DNA from: Kangiella sp.
GTDB taxonomy: Bacteria > Pseudomonadota > Gammaproteobacteria > Enterobacterales > Kangiellaceae
Direction: 5' to 3'
Length of the DNA: 33,889 nt
Assembly (NCBI GenBank): GCA_026195755.1
Contig: JAPHRL010000222.1
Location: 1 to 33,889, forward strand
Below the pieces are notes generated by a model. The model did no database searches. It saw only the letters and a program-made list of their open reading frames with translations, and was not told the origin of the DNA. Positions 1-6,947 of this stretch are shown here, piece by piece. The position numbers and the translations under genes are program-made. How positions within the stretch are numbered: the stretch's first letter is position 1; each line of letters starts with the position of its first letter.

Positions 1-1
1 A

Positions 2-1459
2 GTTAACAAAAACACCAATGAAGACAAAAACTATTCAAGGCTTGATATATTTGAACCTGTCGGAGCTATAGATGAGCGCTTTATCGTGGCGCTCTCAAAC
101 ATGGGAAGAGATAAAACTGCAGTTATCAAGTTTGATGCAAGCTTGAAAAAAGAAGTCGATGTTTTATACGAATCAAATAGTTACGATATTAAGTCAGCAA
201 CATTTGATACTATCCAAAATAAGCTGACATCAGTAACTTATGTTGATAGAGGAGTAAAAAAGCAGAAATTTCTAGATAAACCTAATCAAGCACTGCAAAA
301 AGACCTTCACCAGCAAATTGGCTTGGATTCTATTTTCATTATTGATAGTTCATTAAATAACAATGACTTAGTTATTTTTGCTTATGATTCAACGCACCCT
401 GGTAAGTTTTATCACTACAATCAGGAGCTTGGTAAGTTACGATTCTTGCAAAATGAGATGCCAGATTTACACCCTTATACCTTCAGAAAAGGCAGGCTTC
501 TTACAGCAAAAAATGAGCTCGATAACATCGTTGAAGGCTTTTTATTCCTACCTCAAGCACCAAACAAACATCCTCTAGTTGTTATGCCTCATGGAGGGCC
601 GATTGGCGTGCAGGACCGCAATGAATTTGATCAAGCCACTCAGTTCTTAGTCAATAGAGGTTATGCAGTCCTAACCATCAACTTCAGAGGAAGTGCTGGT
701 TATGGTAAAGAATACATGAACGCTGGACGCGAACAGTTTGGCGAGGGTATTGAAGCAGATATTAACCTACTAACTCAAAAAGCGTTTGCTCATCCATCTG
801 TAGATAAAAACAATGCCTGCATTTATGGTACCAGTTACGGTGGTTATTCAGCGGTAACCTCAACGATCATTTATCCGCAGAATTTTAAATGTGCCATCAC
901 CGCTTTTGGTGTTTTTGATTTACCTTTACTATTCAGTGCTACCAATCTTAACCAAACTGAAAGCCGGAAAGACGCAATCAGCTTTATTGTTGGCGATATA
1001 GATGCCGACTATAACAAATTGAAAGCCAATTCACCTTTATATAAGGCTTCTCAGATCAAAGTACCTACTCTGATTTTTTCAGGCTTACGTGATGAGATTG
1101 CCCATCCCGAACACAGCCGTCGCCTAAATTATGTACTAACGGAACTCGGTAATACGGAAGTACAATATCATGAGTATACGCTTTCGGGGCATGGACACAG
1201 AAACTGGCGTGGAGACATTCACCAATATGTCACTATTGTTGAGTTTTTAGATCGGCACATAGGCAAGAATAAGTCTTATCCCAAAGACGACCATAATGTA
1301 CTAGCAAATGATAACTTTAATGTGGGTATGATTTACTACAATGGAACCTTTGTTGAAAAAGACACTAAGCAGGCTGAGCGCTATCTCAAGCTAGCTCATA
1401 AATATGGAGATGATCGTGCAGCTCAATACTTAAGGCGTTTAGGCATTTATAATTTTTAG
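2..1459 (+). CDS. S9 family serine peptidase (prolyl oligopeptidase type), C-terminal part, with Sel1-like tail
   Basis: The reading frame is open from base 2, so the gene begins left of the window; the GTG at 86 is internal. The first third resembles the end of an S9 beta-propeller. The rest is an alpha/beta-hydrolase domain with an HGGP oxyanion motif near 588, the nucleophile motif GTSYGG (Ser codon at 833), a likely catalytic Asp in GLRDEIAHPEHS near 1091, and a His in SGHGHRNW near 1190. The family cleaves oligopeptides, and members resembling this one are often exported; the signal peptide, if any, lies outside the window. After the hydrolase domain the last roughly 45 residues look like one Sel1/TPR-like repeat (GMIYYNGTFVEKD, then KQAERYLKLAHKYGDDRAA), an unusual appendage for an S9 enzyme. 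The gene ends just before a strong terminator. Confidence 0.85.
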   Translation, partial: VNKNTNEDKNYSRLDIFEPVGAIDERFIVALSNMGRDKTAVIKFDASLKKEVDVLYESNSYDIKSATFDTIQNKLTSVTYVDRGVKKQKFLDKPNQALQKDLHQQIGLDSIFIIDSSLNNNDLVIFAYDSTHPGKFYHYNQELGKLRFLQNEMPDLHPYTFRKGRLLTAKNELDNIVEGFLFLPQAPNKHPLVVMPHGGPIGVQDRNEFDQATQFLVNRGYAVLTINFRGSAGYGKEYMNAGREQFGEGIEADINLLTQKAFAHPSVDKNNACIYGTSYGGYSAVTSTIIYPQNFKCAITAFGVFDLPLLFSATNLNQTESRKDAISFIVGDIDADYNKLKANSPLYKASQIKVPTLIFSGLRDEIAHPEHSRRLNYVLTELGNTEVQYHEYTLSGHGHRNWRGDIHQYVTIVEFLDRHIGKNKSYPKDDHNVLANDNFNVGMIYYNGTFVEKDTKQAERYLKLAHKYGDDRAAQYLRRLGIYNF

Positions 1460-1472
1460 TTGTCCAAGCATC

Positions 1473-1501
1473 AAAAAAAGGAGCTAACAGCTCCTTTTTT
1501 T
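1473..1501 (+). terminator. Rho-independent terminator after the S9 peptidase gene
   Basis: A perfect 13-bp inverted repeat, AAAAAAAGGAGCT and AGCTCCTTTTTTT, surrounds a 3-base loop (AAC) and continues into a run of T. It starts 13 bases after the peptidase stop codon. The A run on the other side would let it work in either direction. Confidence 0.93.
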
Positions 1502-1583
1502 TCACCCAATCTACAAATCACCAACAAGCCTCTTTTACCCATTGAAAACTACGTAAACTCTTCAGCAATAATTTGTATAAATC

Positions 1584-1611
1584 TTGACACAGGTAAATAC
1601 GTGCATATACA
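1584..1611 (+). promoter_or_regulatory. Sigma-70-type promoter of the marR operon
   Basis: A perfect -35 TTGACA (1584-1589) is followed after 16 bases by TATACA (1606-1611), a four-of-six match to the -10 consensus. The predicted transcription start, about seven bases further, falls at or next to the ATG at 1619. Together with the absence of a Shine-Dalgarno sequence, this suggests a leaderless marR transcript. Confidence 0.6.
1593..1610. promoter_or_regulatory. Candidate MarR operator (imperfect palindrome)
   Basis: GTAAATAC-GT-GCATATAC is an 18-base imperfect palindrome in which 13 of 18 positions agree with the reverse complement. It covers the promoter spacer and most of the -10 box. This size and position are typical of autorepressing MarR proteins. 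The assignment to the adjacent MarR is inference. Confidence 0.35.
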
Positions 1612-1618
1612 CTTAATT

Positions 1619-2017
1619 ATGATGAGACCCGAATTTATTGAAGCAAAAGACTGTTTTTGTCTTGAAGCTCGGCGTAAAGCCAGAGCAATCACTAGACTCT
1701 ACGAAGAAAAACTGAGACCTCATGGTCTCCGTGCCACTCAGTTTTCAGTATTAGCTGTCCTAAAGTTAAAGGGACCGACATCAACCACAGAGCTTGCTGA
1801 CTTTCTGGTTCTTGAGCGAACCACAATGACCCGTGGCGCAGCGGTGATGGCAAAACACGGTTGGATTGAACCGTCACCAACTGAAGATAAGCGGGTTAAA
1901 GCATGGCGATTAACCCCAACTGGAGCTCAAAAGCTCAAAGAAGCATTTCCAGCCTGGCAGGAAGTGCAGCATCAACTGAAGAAAGAGATGGAGACCCAGC
2001 ACAACGATAAGGAGTAA
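1619..2017 (+). CDS. MarR family transcriptional regulator
   Basis: Winged-helix DNA-binding protein of about 132 residues, normal for the MarR family. The recognition region reads STTELADFLVLERTTMTRGAAVMAKHGWIEP and is followed by a wing with EDKRVKAWRLTPTGA, the standard MarR signature. MarR dimers usually repress their own operon and neighbouring detoxification genes until a ligand or oxidant binds. The ATG at 1619 (or 1622) is preferred. The frame is open further upstream, but that stretch encodes the terminator and promoter and resembles no protein. It heads an operon with GST, YbaA-like and VOC genes, only two bases before the GST gene, so it probably controls their response to electrophile or oxidative stress. 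Confidence 0.88.
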   Translation: MMRPEFIEAKDCFCLEARRKARAITRLYEEKLRPHGLRATQFSVLAVLKLKGPTSTTELADFLVLERTTMTRGAAVMAKHGWIEPSPTEDKRVKAWRLTPTGAQKLKEAFPAWQEVQHQLKKEMETQHNDKE

Positions 2018-2019
2018 CA

Positions 2020-2637
2020 ATGAAGCTTTACTATGCGGAAACAGCCAATTGCTATAAAACTTGTGCCGTTGCGCACTATTTAAAATCCCCGGTTGAATTT
2101 GTTCGGGTTAACCTTGGAGAGCTTGAACATAAGCAGCCGGATTTCATGGCCAAAAACCCTAATGGCAAAGTGCCGGTGCTTGATACCGGGAACGGATATC
2201 TCTGGGAATCGGTGGCCATCATGTGCCATCTGGCACGTCAGGCCGACTCAGACTTATGGCCAAATGACGACAAACAGATTGAAGTATTACGATGGATCAG
2301 TTGGGATTTTGACTGCTTTTTGCCCAGTGCGGGCGTCTATTATTACGAGAATATTATTAAACCTCAGTTCAACATTGGTAAACCCGATCCCAATGCCTTG
2401 CAAAAAGTTGAACCACAGTTTAAGCAGCACGCAGAACTTCTAAACAACCACCTGGCAGGAAAAGACTTTGTGGTTGGAGACAGCCTGACATTAGCCGATT
2501 TTTCACTTGCAGTCATGCTGCCCTACGCAGAACAGGCGCAGATCCCGCTTGATAATTTCCCCGAAATTCAACGCTGGCACCATGAGTTAATGCAACTTCC
2601 GGCCTGGCGTTCCCCCTTCCCCACCATAGATAAATAA
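2020..2637 (+). CDS. Glutathione S-transferase
   Basis: Cytosolic GST of 205 residues. The N-terminal thioredoxin fold begins KLYYAETANCYKTC. It contains the cis-proline motif (NGKVPVLD) and the Glu-Ser pair (LWESVAI) that binds the gamma-glutamyl group of glutathione. The C-terminal helical domain carries the usual GDSLTLADFSLAV signature, whose Asp caps a helix. The family conjugates glutathione to electrophiles or reduces peroxides; the substrate cannot be read from the sequence. AAGGAG lies six bases before the ATG. It is the second gene of the marR operon and is followed by a 10-base gap and another strong ribosome-binding site. Confidence 0.9.
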   Translation: MKLYYAETANCYKTCAVAHYLKSPVEFVRVNLGELEHKQPDFMAKNPNGKVPVLDTGNGYLWESVAIMCHLARQADSDLWPNDDKQIEVLRWISWDFDCFLPSAGVYYYENIIKPQFNIGKPDPNALQKVEPQFKQHAELLNNHLAGKDFVVGDSLTLADFSLAVMLPYAEQAQIPLDNFPEIQRWHHELMQLPAWRSPFPTIDK

Positions 2638-2647
2638 GGAGTTAATT

Positions 2648-3007
2648 ATGACGTTTTATATTGATGGATATGTTTTACCCGTACCGAAAGACAAACTTGA
2701 TGAATACATTGAAATGGCCAAGATGGCCGGAAGTGTCTGGAAAGAATATGGCGCACTAAAAGTTGTTGAAGCGGTGGCTGACGATGTGCAACCCGGCAAA
2801 GTCACCTCATTTCCACAGAGTGTGCAACTCAAAGACAACGAAACCGTTATTTTCTCTTACATCCTTTATGAGTCTCGCGAAGCTCGCGACGAAATCAATG
2901 AAAAAGTGATGAAGGATCCGCGCCTTGCTGATATGAAGCCCGAAAGCATGCCCTTCGATGGGATGAGAATGTTTTGGGGCGGATTCAAACCTATCGTCGA
3001 ACTGTAA
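2648..3007 (+). CDS. ybaA: DUF1428 family protein (YbaA-like)
   Basis: A 119-residue protein matching the YbaA/DUF1428 family over its whole length: it opens YIDGYVLPVPK, has the block KEYGALKVVEAVADDVQPGKVTSFPQSVQ, and ends with MPFDGMRMFWGGFKPIVEL. The fold is a small ferredoxin-like dimeric alpha+beta barrel. Biochemical function is not established. It lies in the marR-GST operon with GGAG upstream of the ATG, a context that points to stress or xenobiotic response. Confidence 0.88.
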   Translation: MTFYIDGYVLPVPKDKLDEYIEMAKMAGSVWKEYGALKVVEAVADDVQPGKVTSFPQSVQLKDNETVIFSYILYESREARDEINEKVMKDPRLADMKPESMPFDGMRMFWGGFKPIVEL

Positions 3008-3038
3008 AGTCTGTTGATCTTAATTAAAGGAGCAAATT

Positions 3039-3515
3039 ATGAGTCACAACAATAACCCACCGAAAGCACCCATCGCTCACCTGGTCTGCAGCCCTTGCAA
3101 TGAAGCCATTGAGTTCTATAAAAATGCATTTGATGCAGAAGAAGTGCAAAAAGTACCCTCGCCGGACGGAAAGAAAGTCATGCATGCTTGTTTAAAATTG
3201 GATGGCGGCTTTATCTTTCTGGTCGATGACTTCCCTGAGTTTAACCCTGATGGCAAGTCACTGTCTCCGCAATCACTGGGTGGAAGCTGTGTCACCATTC
3301 ATCGTCAGGTTAAAGACTGTGATGCTGCCTTTAAACAAGCCATCAAATCAGGCGCAAAATCGCGAATGGAACCCGAAGATACTTTCTGGGGCGATCGCTA
3401 CGGTGTGATTACGGATCCCTTCGGACATTACTGGTCGATAGCTCATCATATTAGAGAAGTTTCCGAAGACGATATTGAACAGTACATGAAGAATGAATTT
3501 ACCGACAAGTGCTAA
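3039..3515 (+). CDS. VOC superfamily (glyoxalase/PhnB-like) protein
   Basis: A 158-residue vicinal-oxygen-chelate protein. It shows AIEFYKNAFDAEEV near residue 22 and the closing motif DRYGVITDPFGHYWSIAHH, both typical of the PhnB-like branch. Members dimerise and some bind a divalent metal, acting on glyoxals, antibiotics or unknown substrates. The acidic and His residues of a metal site are only partly recognisable, so activity is uncertain. A GGAG ribosome-binding site precedes the ATG. It is last in the marR-GST-ybaA operon. The 102 bases after it hold no clear terminator before the convergent yciO. Confidence 0.85.
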   Translation: MSHNNNPPKAPIAHLVCSPCNEAIEFYKNAFDAEEVQKVPSPDGKKVMHACLKLDGGFIFLVDDFPEFNPDGKSLSPQSLGGSCVTIHRQVKDCDAAFKQAIKSGAKSRMEPEDTFWGDRYGVITDPFGHYWSIAHHIREVSEDDIEQYMKNEFTDKC

Positions 3516-3617
3516 GGCACCTATCGGAAGATCGAGCAGAACAACCCCTAAAGGCTAGGAGTTTGTCATGCCTATAATAACCACTTGTTTATGCTTTGAT
3601 AACCGGGAAGAAGGTGC

Positions 3618-4241
3618 CTATTCAAAAACCGTCGCATCGCCAGCACCGTAACGGATAATTTCTGGATAGCCGGTGGTCATATCGACCACGGTTGTTTCCT
3701 GATGACCACAATAGCCGCCGTCAATTACCGCATCAACACGGCCATTTAGTTCATCAAAAATTTCGTATGGCGCCAACACCTCGCCTTCATCTTGGCCGGG
3801 CAAGATCAAGCTGGTGTTCATCATGGGCTCGCCGAGCGCTTCCAAAATTGCTTGCGAAATAGCGTTATCCGGCACACGAATACCAATAGTTTTCTTTTTC
3901 GGATGCTTAAGACGATTAGGCACTTCTGCCGTAGCGCGCAGGATGAAGGTGTATGGGCCTGGTGTGTTGTTTTTAATCAGCCGAAATGCTGTGTTATCCA
4001 CTCGTGCATAAAAAGCCAATTCGGATAAATCACGACACACTAAAGTAAAGTTATGATCTTTTTCCAGGTCACGTATCTGACGGATCCGATCCAGCGCTTT
4101 TTTATCACCAATATGGCAACCAAGCGCATAGCCTGAGTCCGTCGGATACACCACAACGCCACCATTACGGATAATGGCAACGATCTGGCTGACTAATCGT
4201 GGCTGAGGGTTTTCTGGATGTATTTCAATCAGTTGTGTCAT
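3618..4241 (-). CDS. yciO: YciO/Sua5 family protein (threonylcarbamoyl-AMP synthase-like)
   Basis: A 207-residue single-domain protein of the Sua5/YrdC/YciO fold. Visible motifs are GGVVVYPTDSGYALGC near residue 28, the KxR-type nucleotide site RIRQIRDLEKDHNFTLVC, and the late TTVVDMTTGYPEIIRYGAG. Family members make threonylcarbamoyl-AMP for the tRNA t6A modification. The length and the yciV partnership fit YciO rather than TsaC, and YciO is thought to be a weaker or divergent member. It lies downstream of yciV with a 38-base gap, as in enteric bacteria. Confidence 0.87.
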   Translation of the reverse strand: MTQLIEIHPENPQPRLVSQIVAIIRNGGVVVYPTDSGYALGCHIGDKKALDRIRQIRDLEKDHNFTLVCRDLSELAFYARVDNTAFRLIKNNTPGPYTFILRATAEVPNRLKHPKKKTIGIRVPDNAISQAILEALGEPMMNTSLILPGQDEGEVLAPYEIFDELNGRVDAVIDGGYCGHQETTVVDMTTGYPEIIRYGAGDATVFE

Positions 4242-4279
4242 AAGTTATCTTTAGGGTCTGTTGACCTTTGGTATTCGAA

Positions 4280-5110
4280 TTACTGCCATGCCGTCCATAC
4301 AGGTGTGACGTCGGCAGGCATCGGTGGAAACTTTCCAAGCAAGGCCCACGGTTTATCCGGAGAATGGAAATCTGAGCCTTGTGAGCCAAGCAGGTTATAC
4401 TTTTGCGCCCAGTTTGCCAATAGGTTTTTCTTGCCTGGATGGATATTAGGATAACATACCTCAATACCCTCTCCGCCCATCTTCTGGAATGACTGAATCA
4501 ATTCATGGAGCTGGTTAGAGCCCATTTTATAGCGTGTAGGATGTGCTAATACTGGAACGCCGCCTGACTGTTTGATAATGGCTATGGCGTCCTCCAGTTC
4601 AAACCACTCATCTTTAACAAACGCCTTGCCACCTTTAGCCAGATACTTTTTAAAAGCATTGCCAAAATTGTTCACCACTCCATTATCTAAGAGATATTGA
4701 GCCAGATGGGTACGACAAACCATGTTCTGTTCTTGCAACATCACTTCCACATCAGCTACCGCCTGTTCGACACCTGCTTTTTGCATCTTATGTGCCATTT
4801 CTAGCGCGCGGGTATGCCGTTTCTGTTGCTGAAGCTTTAGAAATGATGATAAACCTGCATGCTCAGGATCAATATTTAAACCCAAAATATGCAGGGTATG
4901 TTTACCCCAACCCGCCGAAATCTCCACCCCTTCGACAAGGTTAATGGCAAAATCATCCGCTTGTTTACGCAATGCCAATACGCCAGCCACTGAATCGTGA
5001 TCGGTAATCGCCAGCTCATCCACGCCGCGCTCAATGGCTAACTCAATCAGCTCTATCGGTGACAAACTGCCGTCTGAGGCATGCGTGTGGTTGTGTAAAT
5101 CTCTCAGCAC
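4280..5110 (-). CDS. rnm: PHP-domain 5'-3' exoribonuclease, RNase AM (YciV)
   Basis: A 276-residue PHP-domain phosphoesterase. The metal ligands are visible in order: LHNHTHASDG at the N terminus, ITDHDS near residue 38, EGVEISA near 60, VLAHPTRY near 190 and GSDFHSPD near 250. E. coli YciV (RNase AM) trims 5' ends of ribosomal RNAs. The insert between the second and third ligand groups and the overall length match this group. PHP enzymes also include histidinol phosphatases (HisK/HisJ type), but YciV-specific features and the linkage to yciO favour RNase AM. It is divergent from yciB with 100 bases between starts. Confidence 0.85.
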   Translation of the reverse strand: MLRDLHNHTHASDGSLSPIELIELAIERGVDELAITDHDSVAGVLALRKQADDFAINLVEGVEISAGWGKHTLHILGLNIDPEHAGLSSFLKLQQQKRHTRALEMAHKMQKAGVEQAVADVEVMLQEQNMVCRTHLAQYLLDNGVVNNFGNAFKKYLAKGGKAFVKDEWFELEDAIAIIKQSGGVPVLAHPTRYKMGSNQLHELIQSFQKMGGEGIEVCYPNIHPGKKNLLANWAQKYNLLGSQGSDFHSPDKPWALLGKFPPMPADVTPVWTAWQ

Positions 5111-5210
5111 TTCAATCCTGCTTGGTTTTAGGTATCAAATGAAAACGGTTACCAGTTTGCCTATCTTTTGCATTCAGGTAAACTTGGCGGGCACTTTTTT
5201 GGAGTCTAAT

Positions 5211-5828
5211 ATGACCTTTTTGAAAGAAAACTATCCTTTAGTCGCATTTATCGCGGTTTACCTCATCACTAAAAACTTAATTCTCGCCGCGGCAGTCTGG
5301 AGCGCAGGTTCGTTAGTGCAAATTTTAACCAGCGTATTCACCAAGCAACCGATTAAGAAAAGTCACATCGCCTATTTTGTTCTCGGCGTGCTATTAGTGG
5401 CTTCAGCCTACTACTTCGATGACGAAAACTTCATCAAATGGAAAACCAGCATTATTTTATGGGCTGGGTCATTGTTTATCTTGTTCCGCCAGATTTTTAG
5501 CAAAAAGTACATCATTCAGGATTTGCTGAAAGCCAATAACATCCTAAAAGATACAGCGCCACGCAGTCTGCTAACAAAGATCAACTGGCTATGGATTCTG
5601 TATTTAACTGGCTTCGGCTTCTTAAATTTATATGTCGCCTATACCTTTAGCACCGACGTCTGGTTCTGGTTTAAAATAATTGGCCTCTTTGCATCAACCA
5701 TGCTGTTATTTATCATCAGCATTATCATGCTCAAAGAACATGTTGATCTCGAAGAGCCACAGAAAGCTGATGCTGGAAAAACTGATTCAGATAAGAACGA
5801 TCCCCAAGATAAAGAGTCTCAGGAATAA
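5211..5828 (+). CDS. yciB: Inner-membrane intracellular septation protein YciB (IspZ family)
   Basis: About 205 residues with several hydrophobic segments (KENYPLVAFIAVYLITKNL, HIAYFVLGVLLVASAYYF, WILYLTGFGFLNLYVAYTF, and IIGLFASTMLLFIISIIML), as in YciB/IspZ. YciB is an inner-membrane protein involved in envelope integrity and septation. The start at 5211 is chosen because TTGGAG lies six bases upstream and the protein then begins like family members. The frame is open upstream but that stretch has no family character. The final 30 residues are a highly charged Asp/Lys/Glu tail not usual in the family. It heads yciB-yciI-bolA. Confidence 0.88.
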   Translation: MTFLKENYPLVAFIAVYLITKNLILAAAVWSAGSLVQILTSVFTKQPIKKSHIAYFVLGVLLVASAYYFDDENFIKWKTSIILWAGSLFILFRQIFSKKYIIQDLLKANNILKDTAPRSLLTKINWLWILYLTGFGFLNLYVAYTFSTDVWFWFKIIGLFASTMLLFIISIIMLKEHVDLEEPQKADAGKTDSDKNDPQDKESQE

Positions 5829-5831
5829 ATT

Positions 5832-6131
5832 ATGTTGTATGTCATCTTTTCACAAGACGTTGAAAACTCATTGCCGCTACGCACTCAAGCGCGCCCAGCG
5901 CATGTCGAACGGCTACAGGCACTTAAAGAACAAGGTCGCCTGATAATCGCCGGCCCCTGCCCTGCTATCGACGCAGAAGATCCGGGCGAAGCAGGCTTCA
6001 CCGGCAGCATGATCGTCGCCGAGTTCGATTCACTCGAAGATGCACAAGCCTGGGCCGACGCCGATCCCTACATCGAAGCCGGTGTTTACCAATCGGTAAT
6101 CGTAAAGCCTTATAAAAAAGTACTGCCTTAA
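5832..6131 (+). CDS. yciI: YciI family protein
   Basis: A 99-residue protein with the YciI signature: the N-terminal MLYVIFSQD strand, RPAHVERL with the conserved His, [11 protein letters not shown], and the conserved acidic [11 protein letters not shown] near the end. The His and Asp resemble an active site, but the role is unknown. It begins three bases after yciB stops, so the two are co-transcribed, as in many gammaproteobacteria. Confidence 0.92.
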   Translation: MLYVIFSQDVENSLPLRTQARPAHVERLQALKEQGRLIIAGPCPAIDAEDPGEAGFTGSMIVAEFDSLEDAQAWADADPYIEAGVYQSVIVKPYKKVLP

Positions 6132-6153
6132 CTAGTTATAAACGGAGCCCACA

Positions 6154-6417
6154 ATGGATAACTCACAACGCCTTGAACGCATGCAACAAATGATTCAAGA
6201 CGCACTAAACCCGACACAACTTGAAGTTATTGACGACAGCCATAAACACATAGGCCACGCCGGAGCAAAGGAAGGCAAAGGACACTTCACCGTAGTCATA
6301 AAAAGTGAAGCGTTAGAAGGGAAGCGAATGCTGCAACAACATCGAATGATCTATGAAGCGCTAGGCGACATGATGGAAACCGATATTCATGCACTGGCGA
6401 TTAAAGTCATAAAATAG
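6154..6417 (+). CDS. bolA: BolA family protein
   Basis: An 87-residue BolA-fold protein. It has DDSHKHIGHAGAKEGKGHF, containing the His residues used for shared Fe-S coordination with monothiol glutaredoxins, and the helix QHRMIYEALGDMMETDIHALAIK with the class helix-turn-helix-like motif. BolA proteins act in iron-sulfur trafficking and envelope or stress gene control. CGGAG precedes the ATG. It is the last gene of the yciB-yciI-bolA unit and is followed within seven bases by a REP-like hairpin. Confidence 0.9.
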   Translation: MDNSQRLERMQQMIQDALNPTQLEVIDDSHKHIGHAGAKEGKGHFTVVIKSEALEGKRMLQQHRMIYEALGDMMETDIHALAIKVIK

Positions 6418-6423
6418 AAAAGC

Positions 6424-6445
6424 GGTGCGTCACGACGCACCCTAC
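6424..6445 (-). repeat. REP-like palindrome with GTAG head
   Basis: Read on the minus strand, the element is GTAG followed by a hairpin whose arms are GGTGCGTC and GACGCACC. A tetranucleotide head next to a short GC-rich palindrome is the format of GTAG-type REP sequences mobilised by RAYT transposases. A second copy with the same head and loop logic is at 19717-19738. It lies between two convergent genes, may help terminate both, and its TAG doubles as the stop codon of the gene at 6442-6924. Confidence 0.65.
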
Positions 6446-6924
6446 GACTCACTAACTACTTTTATGAAATAAGTTTGCTTATGCTTGCTTTTTTCGAACC
6501 TTAACTTAACAGCTTGAGCACTCGCCTCATCAAGAAACCTATATATCTCAAACTCATTACCATTATCATCGAACCTGAATAATCCATATTTAGGCGGTGA
6601 TAAAGACTCTGTAGTCCATGTTGGCTCAGTGGAAAACACTTCACGAAGCTTTTCTACAAGTATTGAAGGGTTTCTTTCAGTACTGATACACTTTAGCAAG
6701 ATTCCAAAATCAAGAGAGTTTTTACAGAAAAATCCTTGGAGGAAAGCCTGAGAATCATCAATTTCCAAATAGGCCCCAAAACACTTTCCAAGCCCATCTT
6801 CCAAATATTCAAAGAACTCAACACTTAAAATCCTTTCAACATCAAATACTGTTAATGGAAAAGTGCATAAAGGAACAGGATTTGCTAGTTCACCCCACTG
6901 CTCTTTTGAAATTACCTTTATCAA
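6442..6924 (-). CDS. Hypothetical protein in the usual rpoS position
   Basis: A 160-residue soluble protein that I do not recognise. There is no signal peptide or membrane segment. It is mixed alpha/beta and rich in Phe and Glu, with a Phe-rich middle (YLEDGLGKCFGAYLEID, then AFLQGFFCKNSLDFGILLK). The frame begins with TTG at 6924, preceded by GAGG; no better ATG is seen. Composition is more AT-rich than its neighbours. It lies just downstream of nlpD on the same strand, where rpoS stands in most gammaproteobacteria. Its TAG stop overlaps the REP-like element. Confidence 0.6.
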   Translation of the reverse strand: MIKVISKEQWGELANPVPLCTFPLTVFDVERILSVEFFEYLEDGLGKCFGAYLEIDDSQAFLQGFFCKNSLDFGILLKCISTERNPSILVEKLREVFSTEPTWTTESLSPPKYGLFRFDDNGNEFEIYRFLDEASAQAVKLRFEKSKHKQTYFIKVVSES

Positions 6925-6947
6925 CCTATAACCTCGAAATTGATCAA

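Noticed and set aside
1460-1618. N-terminal extension of the MarR frame from a TTG
   Set aside because: The stretch encodes the terminator hairpin and the promoter, has no ribosome-binding site and no MarR-family similarity.
3514-3619. AGGCACCT / AGGTGCCT inverted pair flanking the VOC-yciO gap
   Set aside because: Eight bases about 90 apart, with no other element-like feature, can occur by chance.
3568-3651. 27-codon plus-strand ORF with AGGAG upstream
   Set aside because: It runs antisense into the 3' end of yciO, has no recognisable product and no promoter or terminator of its own.
4280-5110. PHP protein as the histidinol-phosphate phosphatase
   Set aside because: It resembles RNase AM (YciV) over its full length and is linked to yciO, so the HAD domain on HisC is the better candidate.
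5034-5210. Upstream extension of yciB
   Set aside because: It overlaps the divergent yciV start region, while a good ribosome-binding site and family-like start exist at 5211.
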